From assembly GCF_030053115.1 (NCBI RefSeq), contig NZ_CP125619.1, positions 5,851,001 to 5,915,000 of the forward strand: 64,000 nucleotides of DNA. The letters are read 5' to 3'. Positions within the stretch are counted from its first letter, which is position 1. Each line of letters opens with the position of its first letter. Origin of the DNA: Pseudomonas svalbardensis. Lineage in GTDB: Bacteria; Pseudomonadota; Gammaproteobacteria; Pseudomonadales; Pseudomonadaceae. Below, in pieces: positions 31,330-40,869 of the stretch. The translations under genes and the position numbers were made by a program. The notes beneath the pieces are model-generated. The model worked only from the letters and a program-made list of their open reading frames with translations. It made no database searches and had not been told where the DNA came from.

Positions 31330-31371
31330 CGATAAGTCCCAAAAAAGGAACGATAGGTCCCTTTTTGGGAA
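31330..31371. promoter_or_regulatory. inverted/direct repeat before the HTH-nucleotidyltransferase gene
   Basis: Arms GTCCCAAAAAAGGAAC and GTCCCTTTTTGGGAA form an imperfect palindrome. CGATAAGTCCC (31330-31340) and CGATAGGTCCC (31351-31361) also form a 21-base-spaced direct repeat. It begins 10 bases before the start codon of the gene on the minus strand, so it is a likely autoregulatory operator. Confidence 0.55.
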
Positions 31372-31439
31372 TCTTCAACCTGCCGCGAGCCGAATGGGGA
31401 TTTGTGTTTAAAAGTTTCTTCGCAGGACGGGTGAGAGGC

Positions 31440-31758
31440 TACGCAGTCTGGCGTCACTGCCTACAGCAATGCCGGAACCCGCTGACTGGTGCGGTTTTGC
31501 GTTGATCTTTATCGTTTGTGTGTCGCTGCCAATTCAGCGACCGGGATTGGAAACCCCGACGAGCAAACGGCGTGAAAGCGCCACTCATGACGTATGCTTG
31601 CGCACCTTTAAAGTGTGCACTCCGTTATGGCGGCTGTGCGCGGGAGACCTTCGGGTCAACCGGGTTGCCGTTTCCCGGGTTTCCAGCCTGCGTACAGCTG
31701 CCACCCCTTCGTTCGGAAACCGAAAGGGCCAGCTCCAAAACATAAGCGGAGAATCACA
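31440..31758 (+). ncRNA. highly structured 5' leader of the DUF6124-like gene (candidate RNA element)
   Basis: Several nested helices read on the plus strand. CGTTTG (31513-31518)/CAAACG (31564-31569) encloses hairpins GTCGCTG/CAGCGAC and CGGG/CCCG. TGCGCAC/GTGTGCA follows at about 31599-31618. A 17-base-pair helix, 31628-31644 with 31687-31703, contains three G-U pairs and encloses a GACC-TTCG-GGTC tetraloop hairpin. TTCGG-aaa-CCGAA at about 31711-31723 is the last. No protein is plausible here. The start of the 320-base leader and its class are unknown. Confidence 0.65.
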
Positions 31759-32145
31759 ATGTTCAAAGCCACTCCCAATCCCCCGGAAACCGACACCGGT
31801 TCCCAAGCATCCCTCGAAGCCGAAAAACTCAAGGAAGCCGCCGACCGCGCCTTCCCCCATTACTTCCCGCCACTCCACGAAAAACCGGCCAAGCGCCGTA
31901 AATACCACCTCTTCGCCGTTGCCCCAGGTGTCGACGATCCCGAGGCTCTGCTGGCCAATGCTTCCGAAGACTTGCTGTCCATCAGCGCGATTGCTGCTGA
32001 CTTGGCGGACGATGTCGAAGGCTCACGCCGCTCTGTAGCCTTGGCGATCAGCCGTTTGACGGACGGTGTGCAGTTATTGGTGGAGCGGGTGCAAGATCAC
32101 TATGAGGCGTTGCAGATGCAGTTGCGGGATCAAGCCAAGGTTTAG
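31759..32145 (+). CDS. small DUF6124-like Pseudomonas protein
   Basis: 128 residues. The ATG at 31759 follows AGCGGAGA. The N-terminal FKATPNPPETD, then LKEAADRAFPHYF and ALLANASEDLLS, are hallmarks of a Pseudomonas-specific family of small acidic proteins (DUF6124, as I recall it) found in several copies per genome. The C-terminal half is helical with no membrane segment. Function unknown. Its long folded leader is its most striking feature. A REP doublet follows. Confidence 0.75.
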   Translation: MFKATPNPPETDTGSQASLEAEKLKEAADRAFPHYFPPLHEKPAKRRKYHLFAVAPGVDDPEALLANASEDLLSISAIAADLADDVEGSRRSVALAISRLTDGVQLLVERVQDHYEALQMQLRDQAKV

Positions 32146-32173
32146 CCGTCAGGTTTGAGGTGAATTGACGGCC

Positions 32174-32256
32174 GCCATCGCGAGCAGGCTCGCTCCCACA
32201 GGGGATTTGTGTACGACGGAGATCCAATGTGGGAGCGAGCTTGCTCGCGATGGGGC
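32174..32256. repeat. REP pair (inverted) before chpC
   Basis: GCCATCGCGAGCAGGCTCGC and the inverse GCGAGCTTGCTCGCGATGGG face each other, each joined to a GTGGGAG/CTCCCAC arm. Confidence 0.93.
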
Positions 32257-32259
32257 CAG

Positions 32260-32715
32260 TCAGGTCAACCCGGCATTCACCAGTAACTCCTCCAACGCCA
32301 GCAAATCCGGCACCTTGGCCACTTGCTCGCCCACCTGCACCGCCGCCTGTTCCAGCGAACATAACGGCACATCCACATAGCTCAGCTGACTATCAAGCTT
32401 GTAAGACCGTGGAATCCCCTGCACCAGCAACGCAATGAATTTCAGATCGGGCCGCCCACCGAGAGCATTGAGGATGACGATCCGAGCCCGCTCACCGATG
32501 ACGATTTTCTGTCCACACGCCGACTCGAAACTCAGCAACGGTATCTGCCGGTTCCGCCACATGACCCGCCCGAGGTACCACGGCGGCGTGTCGAGGTCGA
32601 AGGCGCTGGGTTGGTAATCAATAAGCTCCGCAACCGCGACGTTGGGCAAAATCAGGTTGCGGTCAGCCAAGGGCAGCAACAGGCCGGTGAGGTTGCTGGT
32701 GCGGTGCTCAAGCAT
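32260..32715 (-). CDS. chpC: CheW-like chemotaxis protein ChpC
   Basis: 151 residues forming one CheW domain (LTGLLLPLADRNLILPNVAVAEL start, RVMWRNRQIPLLSFE near residue 50). In the type IV pilus chemosensory system CheW proteins couple receptor PilJ to kinase ChpA; ChpC is the accessory one. Its start overlaps the chpA stop by eight bases, indicating translational coupling at the end of the operon. The usual chpB methylesterase gene between chpA and chpC is absent. Confidence 0.9.
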   Translation of the reverse strand: MLEHRTSNLTGLLLPLADRNLILPNVAVAELIDYQPSAFDLDTPPWYLGRVMWRNRQIPLLSFESACGQKIVIGERARIVILNALGGRPDLKFIALLVQGIPRSYKLDSQLSYVDVPLCSLEQAAVQVGEQVAKVPDLLALEELLVNAGLT

Positions 32716-35700
32716 GGGTTTTGCTCCACAGGGTGATGCTTTCGAGCAGCACCGATTCCTGGTACGGCTTGCCGAGGTAGTCGTTGACGCCGATGGCCAT
32801 GGCGCGGTCGCGGTGTTTCTGCCCGGTGCGGGAGGTGATCATGATGATCGGCAGGTGCTGCAGACGTTCGTCGGCGCGGACCTGGGTCGCGACTTCGAAG
32901 CCGTCCATGCGCGGCATTTCGATGTCCAGCAGCATCAGGTCAGGCATGTGATCTTCAAGCAGCAGCATGGCGTCGACACCGTCCTTGGCGGTCAGCACGT
33001 TCATGCCGTGGCGTTCCAGCAGACGGCTGGTGACTTTGCGCACGGTGACCGAATCGTCGACCACCAACACCAGCAATGGCTTGTGCGGCTCGACCTCCGC
33101 CTCCTGAGTCGCTGACTGTTGCGGCACTCGGGCCTGCATCGCACGGATCGGCGCCAGCAAATCGAGAATCAGCACCACCCGCCCATCGCCGAGAATCGTG
33201 GCCCCGGACAACCCCTGCACCGCCGCGAATTGCGGGCCGAGGCTTTTGACCACGATCTCGCGAGTGCCGGCCATGGAGTCGACTTGCACCGCGATGTGCC
33301 GCTCGTTGCACTGCACCAGCAACACCGGCAGCGGCAGGCTCTGACCCAGCAGTTTCGGGCGGTGGCTGGTTTTCAGCAGTTCGCCGAGGTAGCACAGTTC
33401 ATAGTGTTGCCCGGCGTATTTGTAGGTCGGCGGATCGAGCCGGTAATGCCCTTCAAGTTCGTTGGGCAGCACGCGAACGATGCCGTCGATGGTGTTCAGC
33501 GGGATCGCGTACTGATCATCAAAGCACTGCACCATCAGCGCCCGGTTGACCGACACGGTAAACGGCAGGCGAATCCGGAAGTGCACGCCCTGCCCCGGCA
33601 CAGAGTCGATGCTCATGCTGCCGCCGAGCTGCCGGACCTCTTCATGCACCACGTCCATGCCGACGCCGCGTCCGGAAATCTGGGTGATTTTCTCGGCGGT
33701 GGAGAACCCCGGTTGCAGGATGAATTGCAGCACATCGCGGTCGCTGATGTCGCTGTCCGGGGCCAGCAACCCGCGCTTGATCGCCTTGCGCCGCACCGCG
33801 TCCAGCGGCACGCCGGCACCGTCGTCGCGGATGTCGAAAATGATGTCGCCGCCCTCTCGCGACAGGTCGAGCGTGATACGACCCTGAGCCGGTTTACCCG
33901 CCGCGATACGCACCTCGGCGGATTCCAGGCCATGATCCACGGCGTTGCGCAGCATGTGTTCCAACGGCGCGGCCATGCGCTCGAGGACGTTGCGGTCCAT
34001 CTCGCCTTCGGCATTGCCGACGATGAACTCCACATCTTTCCCCAACTCGCCGGAGACCTGGCGGACGATCCGCTTCAAGCGCGGCAGCATCCGTTCGAAC
34101 GGCACCATGCGCGTACGCATCAGGCCTTCCTGCAATTCGGTGTTGATGCGGCCCTGCTGTTGCAGCAGGTTTTCCGCGTCCTGATTGCGTCGGTCGAGGG
34201 TTTCCTTGAGGTCGAGCAAGTCGGAGGCGGATTCGAACAGCGCGCGCGACAGTTGCTGCAACTGTGAGTGGCGGTCCATTTCCAGCGGATCGAATTCTTC
34301 GTAGCCCAGGCGTTCGGCTTCGACTTGCTGACGGCTGAGAATCCGCCCTTGGGTTTCGGTGTCGAGCCGGCGCAATTGGTCGCGCATGCGCTCGATGGTG
34401 GTTTCCATCTCGCTCAGGGTCACCCGCGCATCGTTGACCTGTTGTTCGATCCGGCCACGGAAGATCGACGTTTCGCCGGCCAGGTTCACCAGATCGTCGA
34501 GCAGTTCTGCCGAGACCTTGACCATGTCCGCGCCGGCATCGGGTTGCGGTGCTGGCGGCTCGACTTTCGGCGTAGCGGACACCACGACCGGTGCCGGTGT
34601 TTCGGGCACTGCCGGATGACTGAAATTCTTGATCGCGTCGATCAGTTGATCGGCGGGCGGCAATGGCTGACCGGCACGGGTCGCGTCGAGCATCTGCGCC
34701 AGTCGGTCGTGACTGCTTTGCAGCAAGCCGAACAACGCGGCGGTGGGTTGCAACACGCCAGCCGACAGGCCTTCGTAGAGAAATTCCAGTTCATGGGCGA
34801 GGTCGCCAATCGGCGCGATTTCCACCATCCGCGCGCCACCCTTGAGGGTGTGTAAATCACGCAGCAGGGTTTCCACTTCCTGACGATTTGACGGCTCGGC
34901 CTGCCAGCGCACCAGCGCCGCGCCGGAGTTTTCGATGATGTCGAAACCTTCCTCAAGGAAGATCTCCAGAAGTTCCGGATCATGCCCCGGTGAATCCTCG
35001 GCCCGTGCCGGTTCGACCGTTTCAACAGCGCTGGCATTGCCCTGGCGAAACTCGCGAATGGCCTCGATCACCTCACCCGGATCGCCCAATGGCCGCTGGT
35101 TCTGCAACTGGTCAAGCAGCTGCGCGAGCCGGTCATGACTGTGTTGCAGCAAGTGCGCCAATGCTTCGCTGTAGGCGAAGCGGCGGTCCACCAGACCTTC
35201 GTAAAGGGTTTCCAGTTCATGGGCCAGCTCACCGACCGGCTCGACCTCGGCCATCCGCGCACCACCTTTGAGGGTGTGCAAATCTCGCTGCAACGACAAC
35301 AACGGCGCAGCGTTGTCCGGGTCGCTCAGCCAGCGCTGCAAGGCCTGGCCGGCGCTTTCGAGGATATCCACCGCCTCTTCGAGGAAGATCGAAACGATCT
35401 CATCGTCCAGCTCAACCTGGGTCGCGGTCTGCTCCAGTTCGGCCGTGGCGCTACCCAGTTCCCGAATGCTCAACGTGCGGCTACCATCGCTGCGAATCAG
35501 CCCCATCGCCGACGGGTCCAGGCTCTCATCGAGCAACCCGCGCAAGGCCCGAATGCGCTCCGGTTGCGGGCTGACTTCCTGGCCGGCGGCCAGTTCGTCG
35601 AGCATGTTGATCAACGCTTCATGGGCACTTTGCGCCTCATGGAAAAACTCCTCGCTGACCGCCAGACTGCTTTCTTCCACCGCACCATAGAGGTCGAGCA

Positions 35701-38620
35701 AGGCTTCGCAGAGTTCATCCACCGGATGCAGATCAGCCAGGTGGGCGCCTTCGCCGAGGGTGGTCAATTCATCCAGCAATGCGCTGAGTTCCTGACGCTC
35801 GCCGGGATGTTGCTGCCAGCGTTGCAACAGGCTTTCGGCGTCGAGCAGGATGTCCATGCCTTGGGCGAGGAAGTTGTTGATCAGTTGCGGATCACGCTTG
35901 ATGCGCAACCCGGTATTCGGTGCACTCAGGAGCGTTTCCAGCCGCTCGGCCAGCAACGCCTGGGTTCGCTCGATCAATGAGCGGGCACCGGGAATATCCG
36001 CCAATGGATCAGTCTTGAGCTGTCGCAACCCGAGACGGAACAGTCCTTCGGCTTCGAGTAACAGTTCGACTTCGTCCAGGTCCAGGGCGAGCAGGTGCGC
36101 CTTGTACTCTCGGGCCAGATGATCCAGCGGTGTTGCCAGCTCGGCGATCGGCAATACGCCAGCCATGGAGGCGCTGCCCTTGAGGGTATGCAGCGCCCGC
36201 TGCAACTCGTCGCTGGCCTGCAATGGCACGTGCTCGGCGGCTTTATCGAGGAAGCGGTTGAGGCTGCCCAAATGGGTTTCGGCTTCGTTGCGGAAGATCT
36301 CAAGGAGCAGCGGATCGAGGGCTGCGACGTCTTGTGCGTCCTCGTCGAGTATCGGCTCGTTGCCCTTGGCCAAGGCGTGGGCGCGTGCGGCCAATTGGTC
36401 AACGTCGTTGCGCTGGCGCTGAGCATGGTTGGCAAACTCGGCCACCAGTTCCGGCAGCAGATTAAGCGCATCGCCCAGCAGTTGTTGCACCGCCGGCCCC
36501 GGCGGAACGCTGTGTTCCAGCACACGGTTGAGCAGGTTTTCCACGGACCAGGCCAATTCGCCCAGCACCAGCGCGCGGACCATCCGGCCACTGCCCTTGA
36601 GCGTATGGAAGGCCCGGCGCAGTTCGCTCAGGGCCGATTTATCGTCGGGATTAACCGACCAGCGCGGCAGGTACTCGCGGAGGATTTCCAGGACTTCATC
36701 GGTTTCTTCGAGGAACACTTCCCGCAGCTCATCGTCCACCGGTTCTTCACCGGCGGGCGGCGGCAGCAAGCTTCCCGGGGTCGTCAGGGCAGGCGGATTG
36801 ACGGAGGACACAGGGCTGGCCAATACATCGGCCAGTGACTTGACGGTCTCAGGGTCATCCAGTTCCTGCAGATCCTGCATGACCTGCGCTTCACTCGGGC
36901 TGAGCACATCTTCAAGCACCGGCACCTGCTGCTCGCTGGGGAAAAAGCCGAGTGAGGCCAGGCTCTTTTCCGCGACGTCGAGCAACTTTTCGCCCGGCGC
37001 TTCGGGGTCGTCGCTGAGGCGCTCCAGGTAGTACTCGATGCTGGTGATGACGTCGGCCAGGCTGTCCAGTTCCTGCCAGCCGGGATGATCCGGATCCAGC
37101 AGCAGGTGCTCGCGGATGAAGTGGTTGCACGTTTCGATCAGACTCGCTGCACGGCTCAACGGAATCATCGCCAGCGCACCGCGCACCTGGGTCAGCAAGG
37201 CCGGCAATGGCTGCAAGTGCTGGCGGTCCCAGTCGGCGTCGATGTAGTCGACGATCATGTCCTTGGCCTGTTGCAGGCAGATGCGCACTTCCTTGATCAC
37301 GATCTGATGGATCTGGGTCAGGTCGGTGGTCGGCAGGCGGCTTTCTTCCTGGCTTTCCGGCTCTACGGTGCCGACCATGCCGGCGAGGGTCGCCTCGACG
37401 TAGAGCAAAGCACCGGCGACGTCCATCAGGATCGCGTCGTTGGGCTCACGCTGGCCCTGAACGAGGCTCAGCACCACCGCCAGTTGGTCGATGATGACCT
37501 TGCGTGGCTGGCCGAAACCAAGCACCGCCAGGGTGTCGGCGATTTGCCGCAGGGGCGCCAGCAGGCTTTCGAGGTCCGAGGTGTGCTGGCGGTCGCTGCG
37601 CACGAACAGGTCCAGGCGTTCCTTGACCCGCACCAGCTCTTCACACAAAGCGGCCAACACCGAGCGCATGGCATCGCGGTCGGGGCCGGCCAGCCGTGCT
37701 CGTTCTTCGTCGACCATCGCGCTGTCAGGCAGCGCGTCGTCCAGTCCGTAGCGATCTTTCATGGTCAGCATCTGCCCGGTGGGATGTTCGGCCTTGGCAA
37801 TGTAGAACAGCAAACTCTTGAGCAACTCCAGCGGTGCTGGCTGATTGATTCCGGGCATGCCCTGTTCGAGCAGGCGCTTCAGTTCTTTGTCGGCCTCCTT
37901 GAACAGACTGCGCAACGCCGGACTGTTAGCAATCGAGCCGCCGCGCATGCCTTCGACCAGCGCCGAGGCGACTTGCCACAACGGGCTCAGGGGTGCGTTG
38001 CCGCACAGTCCTTCGAGGCGCGCAAAGACCTTGGTCAGGTAATCGAAGTTGGTTTCGCCGTCCTGCTCACGCAGCAATCCGACCAGGGCCATCTGCAACA
38101 TCTGCCGCAACTTGCGCAGCACATTCGGTAAATCCGCCGGTTCCAGCAGCGCCAGCGACTCTTCGTCCAGGGGCGGCAGGTCCGGCAATTGCGGGCTGAA
38201 CAGGCTGGTTTCCGACAACAGGCTTTCGCCACGGGCGCTGCGCAGATCGTTGATCAGTGGCAACACGACCAGCGGCAGGTCGCGGCGCGCACCTTGCACC
38301 CGGTCGAGGTAAATCGACATCTGCCCAAGGGCTTGCAGCAACAGGTGGAGCGTCTCATCGCGATGACTGACGCGGTTCTGTTGCAAGGCGGTGGTCAGAT
38401 GTTCCATCTCTTCGGCGAGCAGCGCCGCGCCGTAGAACTCGACCATCTGCAAACTGCCGTGAACCTGATGGACGCACGCCAGGCATTCACTGAGGGCGTG
38501 CGTCGCCTGCGGGTCATCAAGCAACGTTTCAATCGCCTGGTGAGCCACTTTCAGCGTTTCGGCAATCTCGCCTTTGACCCACTCGAGGGCCACATAGTCG
38601 TGCCGATCACCCATAACCAC
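32708..38620 (-). CDS. chpA: hybrid chemotaxis histidine kinase ChpA
   Basis: 1970 residues. Hpt modules with HTLKG lie near residues 672, 809, 1113 and 1256; an N-terminal degenerate one near residue 50 has VHQVHG, and a further module (about 480) lacks the histidine. Then follow the dimerisation region (~1360-1480), the HATPase with NAVDHG near 1562, a CheW domain (~1690-1830) and a receiver domain with phospho-acceptor in LLDIEMPRMDG near 1898. It phosphorylates PilG and PilH to control pilus extension and retraction and, in P. aeruginosa, cAMP. Last but one gene of the pil-chp operon. Confidence 0.96.
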   Translation of the reverse strand: MVMGDRHDYVALEWVKGEIAETLKVAHQAIETLLDDPQATHALSECLACVHQVHGSLQMVEFYGAALLAEEMEHLTTALQQNRVSHRDETLHLLLQALGQMSIYLDRVQGARRDLPLVVLPLINDLRSARGESLLSETSLFSPQLPDLPPLDEESLALLEPADLPNVLRKLRQMLQMALVGLLREQDGETNFDYLTKVFARLEGLCGNAPLSPLWQVASALVEGMRGGSIANSPALRSLFKEADKELKRLLEQGMPGINQPAPLELLKSLLFYIAKAEHPTGQMLTMKDRYGLDDALPDSAMVDEERARLAGPDRDAMRSVLAALCEELVRVKERLDLFVRSDRQHTSDLESLLAPLRQIADTLAVLGFGQPRKVIIDQLAVVLSLVQGQREPNDAILMDVAGALLYVEATLAGMVGTVEPESQEESRLPTTDLTQIHQIVIKEVRICLQQAKDMIVDYIDADWDRQHLQPLPALLTQVRGALAMIPLSRAASLIETCNHFIREHLLLDPDHPGWQELDSLADVITSIEYYLERLSDDPEAPGEKLLDVAEKSLASLGFFPSEQQVPVLEDVLSPSEAQVMQDLQELDDPETVKSLADVLASPVSSVNPPALTTPGSLLPPPAGEEPVDDELREVFLEETDEVLEILREYLPRWSVNPDDKSALSELRRAFHTLKGSGRMVRALVLGELAWSVENLLNRVLEHSVPPGPAVQQLLGDALNLLPELVAEFANHAQRQRNDVDQLAARAHALAKGNEPILDEDAQDVAALDPLLLEIFRNEAETHLGSLNRFLDKAAEHVPLQASDELQRALHTLKGSASMAGVLPIAELATPLDHLAREYKAHLLALDLDEVELLLEAEGLFRLGLRQLKTDPLADIPGARSLIERTQALLAERLETLLSAPNTGLRIKRDPQLINNFLAQGMDILLDAESLLQRWQQHPGERQELSALLDELTTLGEGAHLADLHPVDELCEALLDLYGAVEESSLAVSEEFFHEAQSAHEALINMLDELAAGQEVSPQPERIRALRGLLDESLDPSAMGLIRSDGSRTLSIRELGSATAELEQTATQVELDDEIVSIFLEEAVDILESAGQALQRWLSDPDNAAPLLSLQRDLHTLKGGARMAEVEPVGELAHELETLYEGLVDRRFAYSEALAHLLQHSHDRLAQLLDQLQNQRPLGDPGEVIEAIREFRQGNASAVETVEPARAEDSPGHDPELLEIFLEEGFDIIENSGAALVRWQAEPSNRQEVETLLRDLHTLKGGARMVEIAPIGDLAHELEFLYEGLSAGVLQPTAALFGLLQSSHDRLAQMLDATRAGQPLPPADQLIDAIKNFSHPAVPETPAPVVVSATPKVEPPAPQPDAGADMVKVSAELLDDLVNLAGETSIFRGRIEQQVNDARVTLSEMETTIERMRDQLRRLDTETQGRILSRQQVEAERLGYEEFDPLEMDRHSQLQQLSRALFESASDLLDLKETLDRRNQDAENLLQQQGRINTELQEGLMRTRMVPFERMLPRLKRIVRQVSGELGKDVEFIVGNAEGEMDRNVLERMAAPLEHMLRNAVDHGLESAEVRIAAGKPAQGRITLDLSREGGDIIFDIRDDGAGVPLDAVRRKAIKRGLLAPDSDISDRDVLQFILQPGFSTAEKITQISGRGVGMDVVHEEVRQLGGSMSIDSVPGQGVHFRIRLPFTVSVNRALMVQCFDDQYAIPLNTIDGIVRVLPNELEGHYRLDPPTYKYAGQHYELCYLGELLKTSHRPKLLGQSLPLPVLLVQCNERHIAVQVDSMAGTREIVVKSLGPQFAAVQGLSGATILGDGRVVLILDLLAPIRAMQARVPQQSATQEAEVEPHKPLLVLVVDDSVTVRKVTSRLLERHGMNVLTAKDGVDAMLLLEDHMPDLMLLDIEMPRMDGFEVATQVRADERLQHLPIIMITSRTGQKHRDRAMAIGVNDYLGKPYQESVLLESITLWSKTHA

Positions 38621-38666
38621 TCCAAATCACTGCTCTACTCAAAAAAAGCATTCGCTCGCAGGCGTT

Positions 38667-40724
38667 TCACACTGTATCCGCAGCCTGCGCCTTGGCGGCC
38701 GGCAAGGTAAAACCGGACACCGAACGCCGCAGCTGGCTGGCCATTTTCGCCAGGTTGCCAATGCTCTCGGCGGTGGCGGTGGAGCCGGACGAGGTCTGCG
38801 TGGTGATCTGCTGGATCACGTTCATTGTCAGGGAAATCTGACCGGCCGAAGACGTCTGTTGCTGCGCTGCGTTGGAAATACTCTGGATCAACGCGGCGAG
38901 GGTCTTCGACACGCCTTCGATTTCTTCCAGGGCCACTCCGGCATCCTGCGCCAGACGAGCGCCACGCACCACTTCGGTGGTGGTCTGTTCCATGGAAATC
39001 ACCGCTTCGTTGGTGTCGGTCTGAATCGCCCGCACCAGGGTTTCGATCTGTCGGGTGGCGGCGGACGAGCGCTCGGCCAGCCGCTGGACTTCATCGGCGA
39101 CCACCGCAAAACCGCGCCCGGCATCACCGGCCATGGAGGCCTGGATCGCCGCGTTGAGCGCAAGGATGTTGGTTTGGTCGGCAATGTCATCGATCAAGCT
39201 GACAATGTCGCCGATTTCCTGAGAGGACTCACCGAGGCGTTTGATGCGCTTGGCGGTGTCCTGAATCTGCTCGCGAATATTGTCCATGCCGTGGATGGTG
39301 TTGTGCACCACCTCGTTGCCCTTGTTGGCGATTTCCACCGAGCGTTCGGCCACCGCCGATGATTCGGCGGCGTTGGCCGAGACCTGATCGATGGACTGGG
39401 CCATGTCGTTGATCGCGGTGGAGGCTTCGGCAATCTGCTGCGCCTGATGCTCCGAAGCCTGGGCCAGGTGCATGGCGGTGGCCTGGGTTTCCTGCACGGC
39501 AGCAGCGACCTGGCCAGCGGTGAGGTTGATGGTCGCCACCAGATCGCGCAGTTGGTCCACGGAATAGTTGATCGAGTCGGCGATGGTCCCGGTGAAGTCT
39601 TCGGTCACCGAGGCGGTCACGGTGAGGTCGCCGTCTGCCAGGTCTTCGATCTCGTCGAGCAGGCGCATGATCGCGTTCTGGTTACGCTCGTTCTTCTCGG
39701 CGGTTTCGCGCAACTGACGATTGGTTTCGCGAACCATCACCAGGCCAATGAGGATGATCGACATCAGTGCCAGCAGGCCCAGTACGTAGCCGCCAATGGT
39801 GTCGGTGTCGCGCCCGCCGGCCAGGTTTTCGAAACCGCTGGCCAGGTGCGAGGCTTCTTCGAGCAGGGTCTGCGACAGGGTGAAGATATTGGTGGCCGAT
39901 TCACGGACCTTGAACAGCTCCGGCGAGGTTTCGAGGATTTCATCCACCGAACCCGAGACGAATTCGAACAGCTCGGAAATCTCGATCAACCGCGCGCGCG
40001 CATCGCGGTCTTCAACCTGGCTGACTTTCAGTGACGGATTGCCCTGGAGCATGCCGTTGAGCACCTGGCCGAATCGCGCCGCATCACGACCGAAGGCGTC
40101 GGCGGCCTGCTGCGAGTTTTCATCACCGGACAGCACGGTGTTCACCGCGCCGAGAATCCGCTCAGCCAATAGCGACTGGCGCTGCGCCATGGCCACCTGT
40201 GCGGCCGGGGCACCGCGCTGGAGGAGGGTTTCGACGACTTTTTCGTACTCGACCTGCAACTGCGGCACGGTTTCGGCCAGGGTCGCGGCGACTTGATGCA
40301 GCGACAGCACGGTCTGTTCGCTGGAGAGGATCGCGTCGGTGTTTTTCAGCAAGCGTTCCCAGTCCAGTTGCACGGCGCGCATTTCCGGGCGCACGGTGGA
40401 CGGCGCCGGCGGCAGGCCGGTGGCGGGATCGCCTTTCTTCAGATAGCCCCAGCGTTGGGCAAAGTCATTACGCGCATCGCTCAGCAACTTGAACGCCGCC
40501 GCCTTGCCGGCAGCGGCTTCGGTGGCGTTCTTGGCGATGCGCTGGGACAACACGCGCAGCTCACCGGCGTGGCCGATGTACTGTTTGTCGTACGTGGCCT
40601 GGGTGTTGAGGTACGCGAAGTTGGCGAACAGCAGCATGATGAAGACGATCAACGCGATGAACAGCGCGATGATCTGTGACCGGCTGCGCGACCCTTCTGG
40701 CTTGCCTGTTTTTGCTTTTATCAT
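38667..40724 (-). CDS. pilJ: type IV pilus chemoreceptor PilJ
   Basis: 685 residues. TM1 near residues 20-42 ([20 protein letters not shown]), a periplasmic helical PilJ-type domain, TM2 near 312-332, HAMP-like linker and a cytoplasmic MCP signalling domain whose hairpin tip is [20 protein letters not shown] near 535. Receives surface/pilus signals and controls ChpA. It lacks an obvious C-terminal CheR-binding pentapeptide, and the pilK methyltransferase gene normally downstream is missing. Confidence 0.96.
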   Translation of the reverse strand: MIKAKTGKPEGSRSRSQIIALFIALIVFIMLLFANFAYLNTQATYDKQYIGHAGELRVLSQRIAKNATEAAAGKAAAFKLLSDARNDFAQRWGYLKKGDPATGLPPAPSTVRPEMRAVQLDWERLLKNTDAILSSEQTVLSLHQVAATLAETVPQLQVEYEKVVETLLQRGAPAAQVAMAQRQSLLAERILGAVNTVLSGDENSQQAADAFGRDAARFGQVLNGMLQGNPSLKVSQVEDRDARARLIEISELFEFVSGSVDEILETSPELFKVRESATNIFTLSQTLLEEASHLASGFENLAGGRDTDTIGGYVLGLLALMSIILIGLVMVRETNRQLRETAEKNERNQNAIMRLLDEIEDLADGDLTVTASVTEDFTGTIADSINYSVDQLRDLVATINLTAGQVAAAVQETQATAMHLAQASEHQAQQIAEASTAINDMAQSIDQVSANAAESSAVAERSVEIANKGNEVVHNTIHGMDNIREQIQDTAKRIKRLGESSQEIGDIVSLIDDIADQTNILALNAAIQASMAGDAGRGFAVVADEVQRLAERSSAATRQIETLVRAIQTDTNEAVISMEQTTTEVVRGARLAQDAGVALEEIEGVSKTLAALIQSISNAAQQQTSSAGQISLTMNVIQQITTQTSSGSTATAESIGNLAKMASQLRRSVSGFTLPAAKAQAADTV

Positions 40725-40757
40725 CGGTAACCAACACCCTTAAAGATTGCCGAAGAA

Positions 40758-40850
40758 CCTGTGGGAGCGAGCTTGCTCGCGATGACGGACTGACAGTCAG
40801 CATCTATGTTGATCGATAAACCGCCATCGCGAGCAAGCTCGCTCCCACAT
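40758..40850. repeat. REP pair inside the pil operon (pilI-pilJ gap)
   Basis: TGTGGGAGCGAGCTTGCTCGCG and its inverse are separated by ~45 bases. It lies within an operon, where the hairpins may modulate relative mRNA levels of pilI and pilJ. Confidence 0.93.
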
Positions 40851-40869
40851 TGAATATGGGCCATTGCGG

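Noticed and set aside
31440..31758. Retron or diversity-generating element as explanation of the folded leader
   Set aside because: No reverse transcriptase gene or template/variable repeat is nearby.
31469..32038. 189-codon plus-strand frame through the structured leader
   Set aside because: Overlaps the DUF6124-like gene out of frame and has no ribosome site; the base pairing explains the sequence better.
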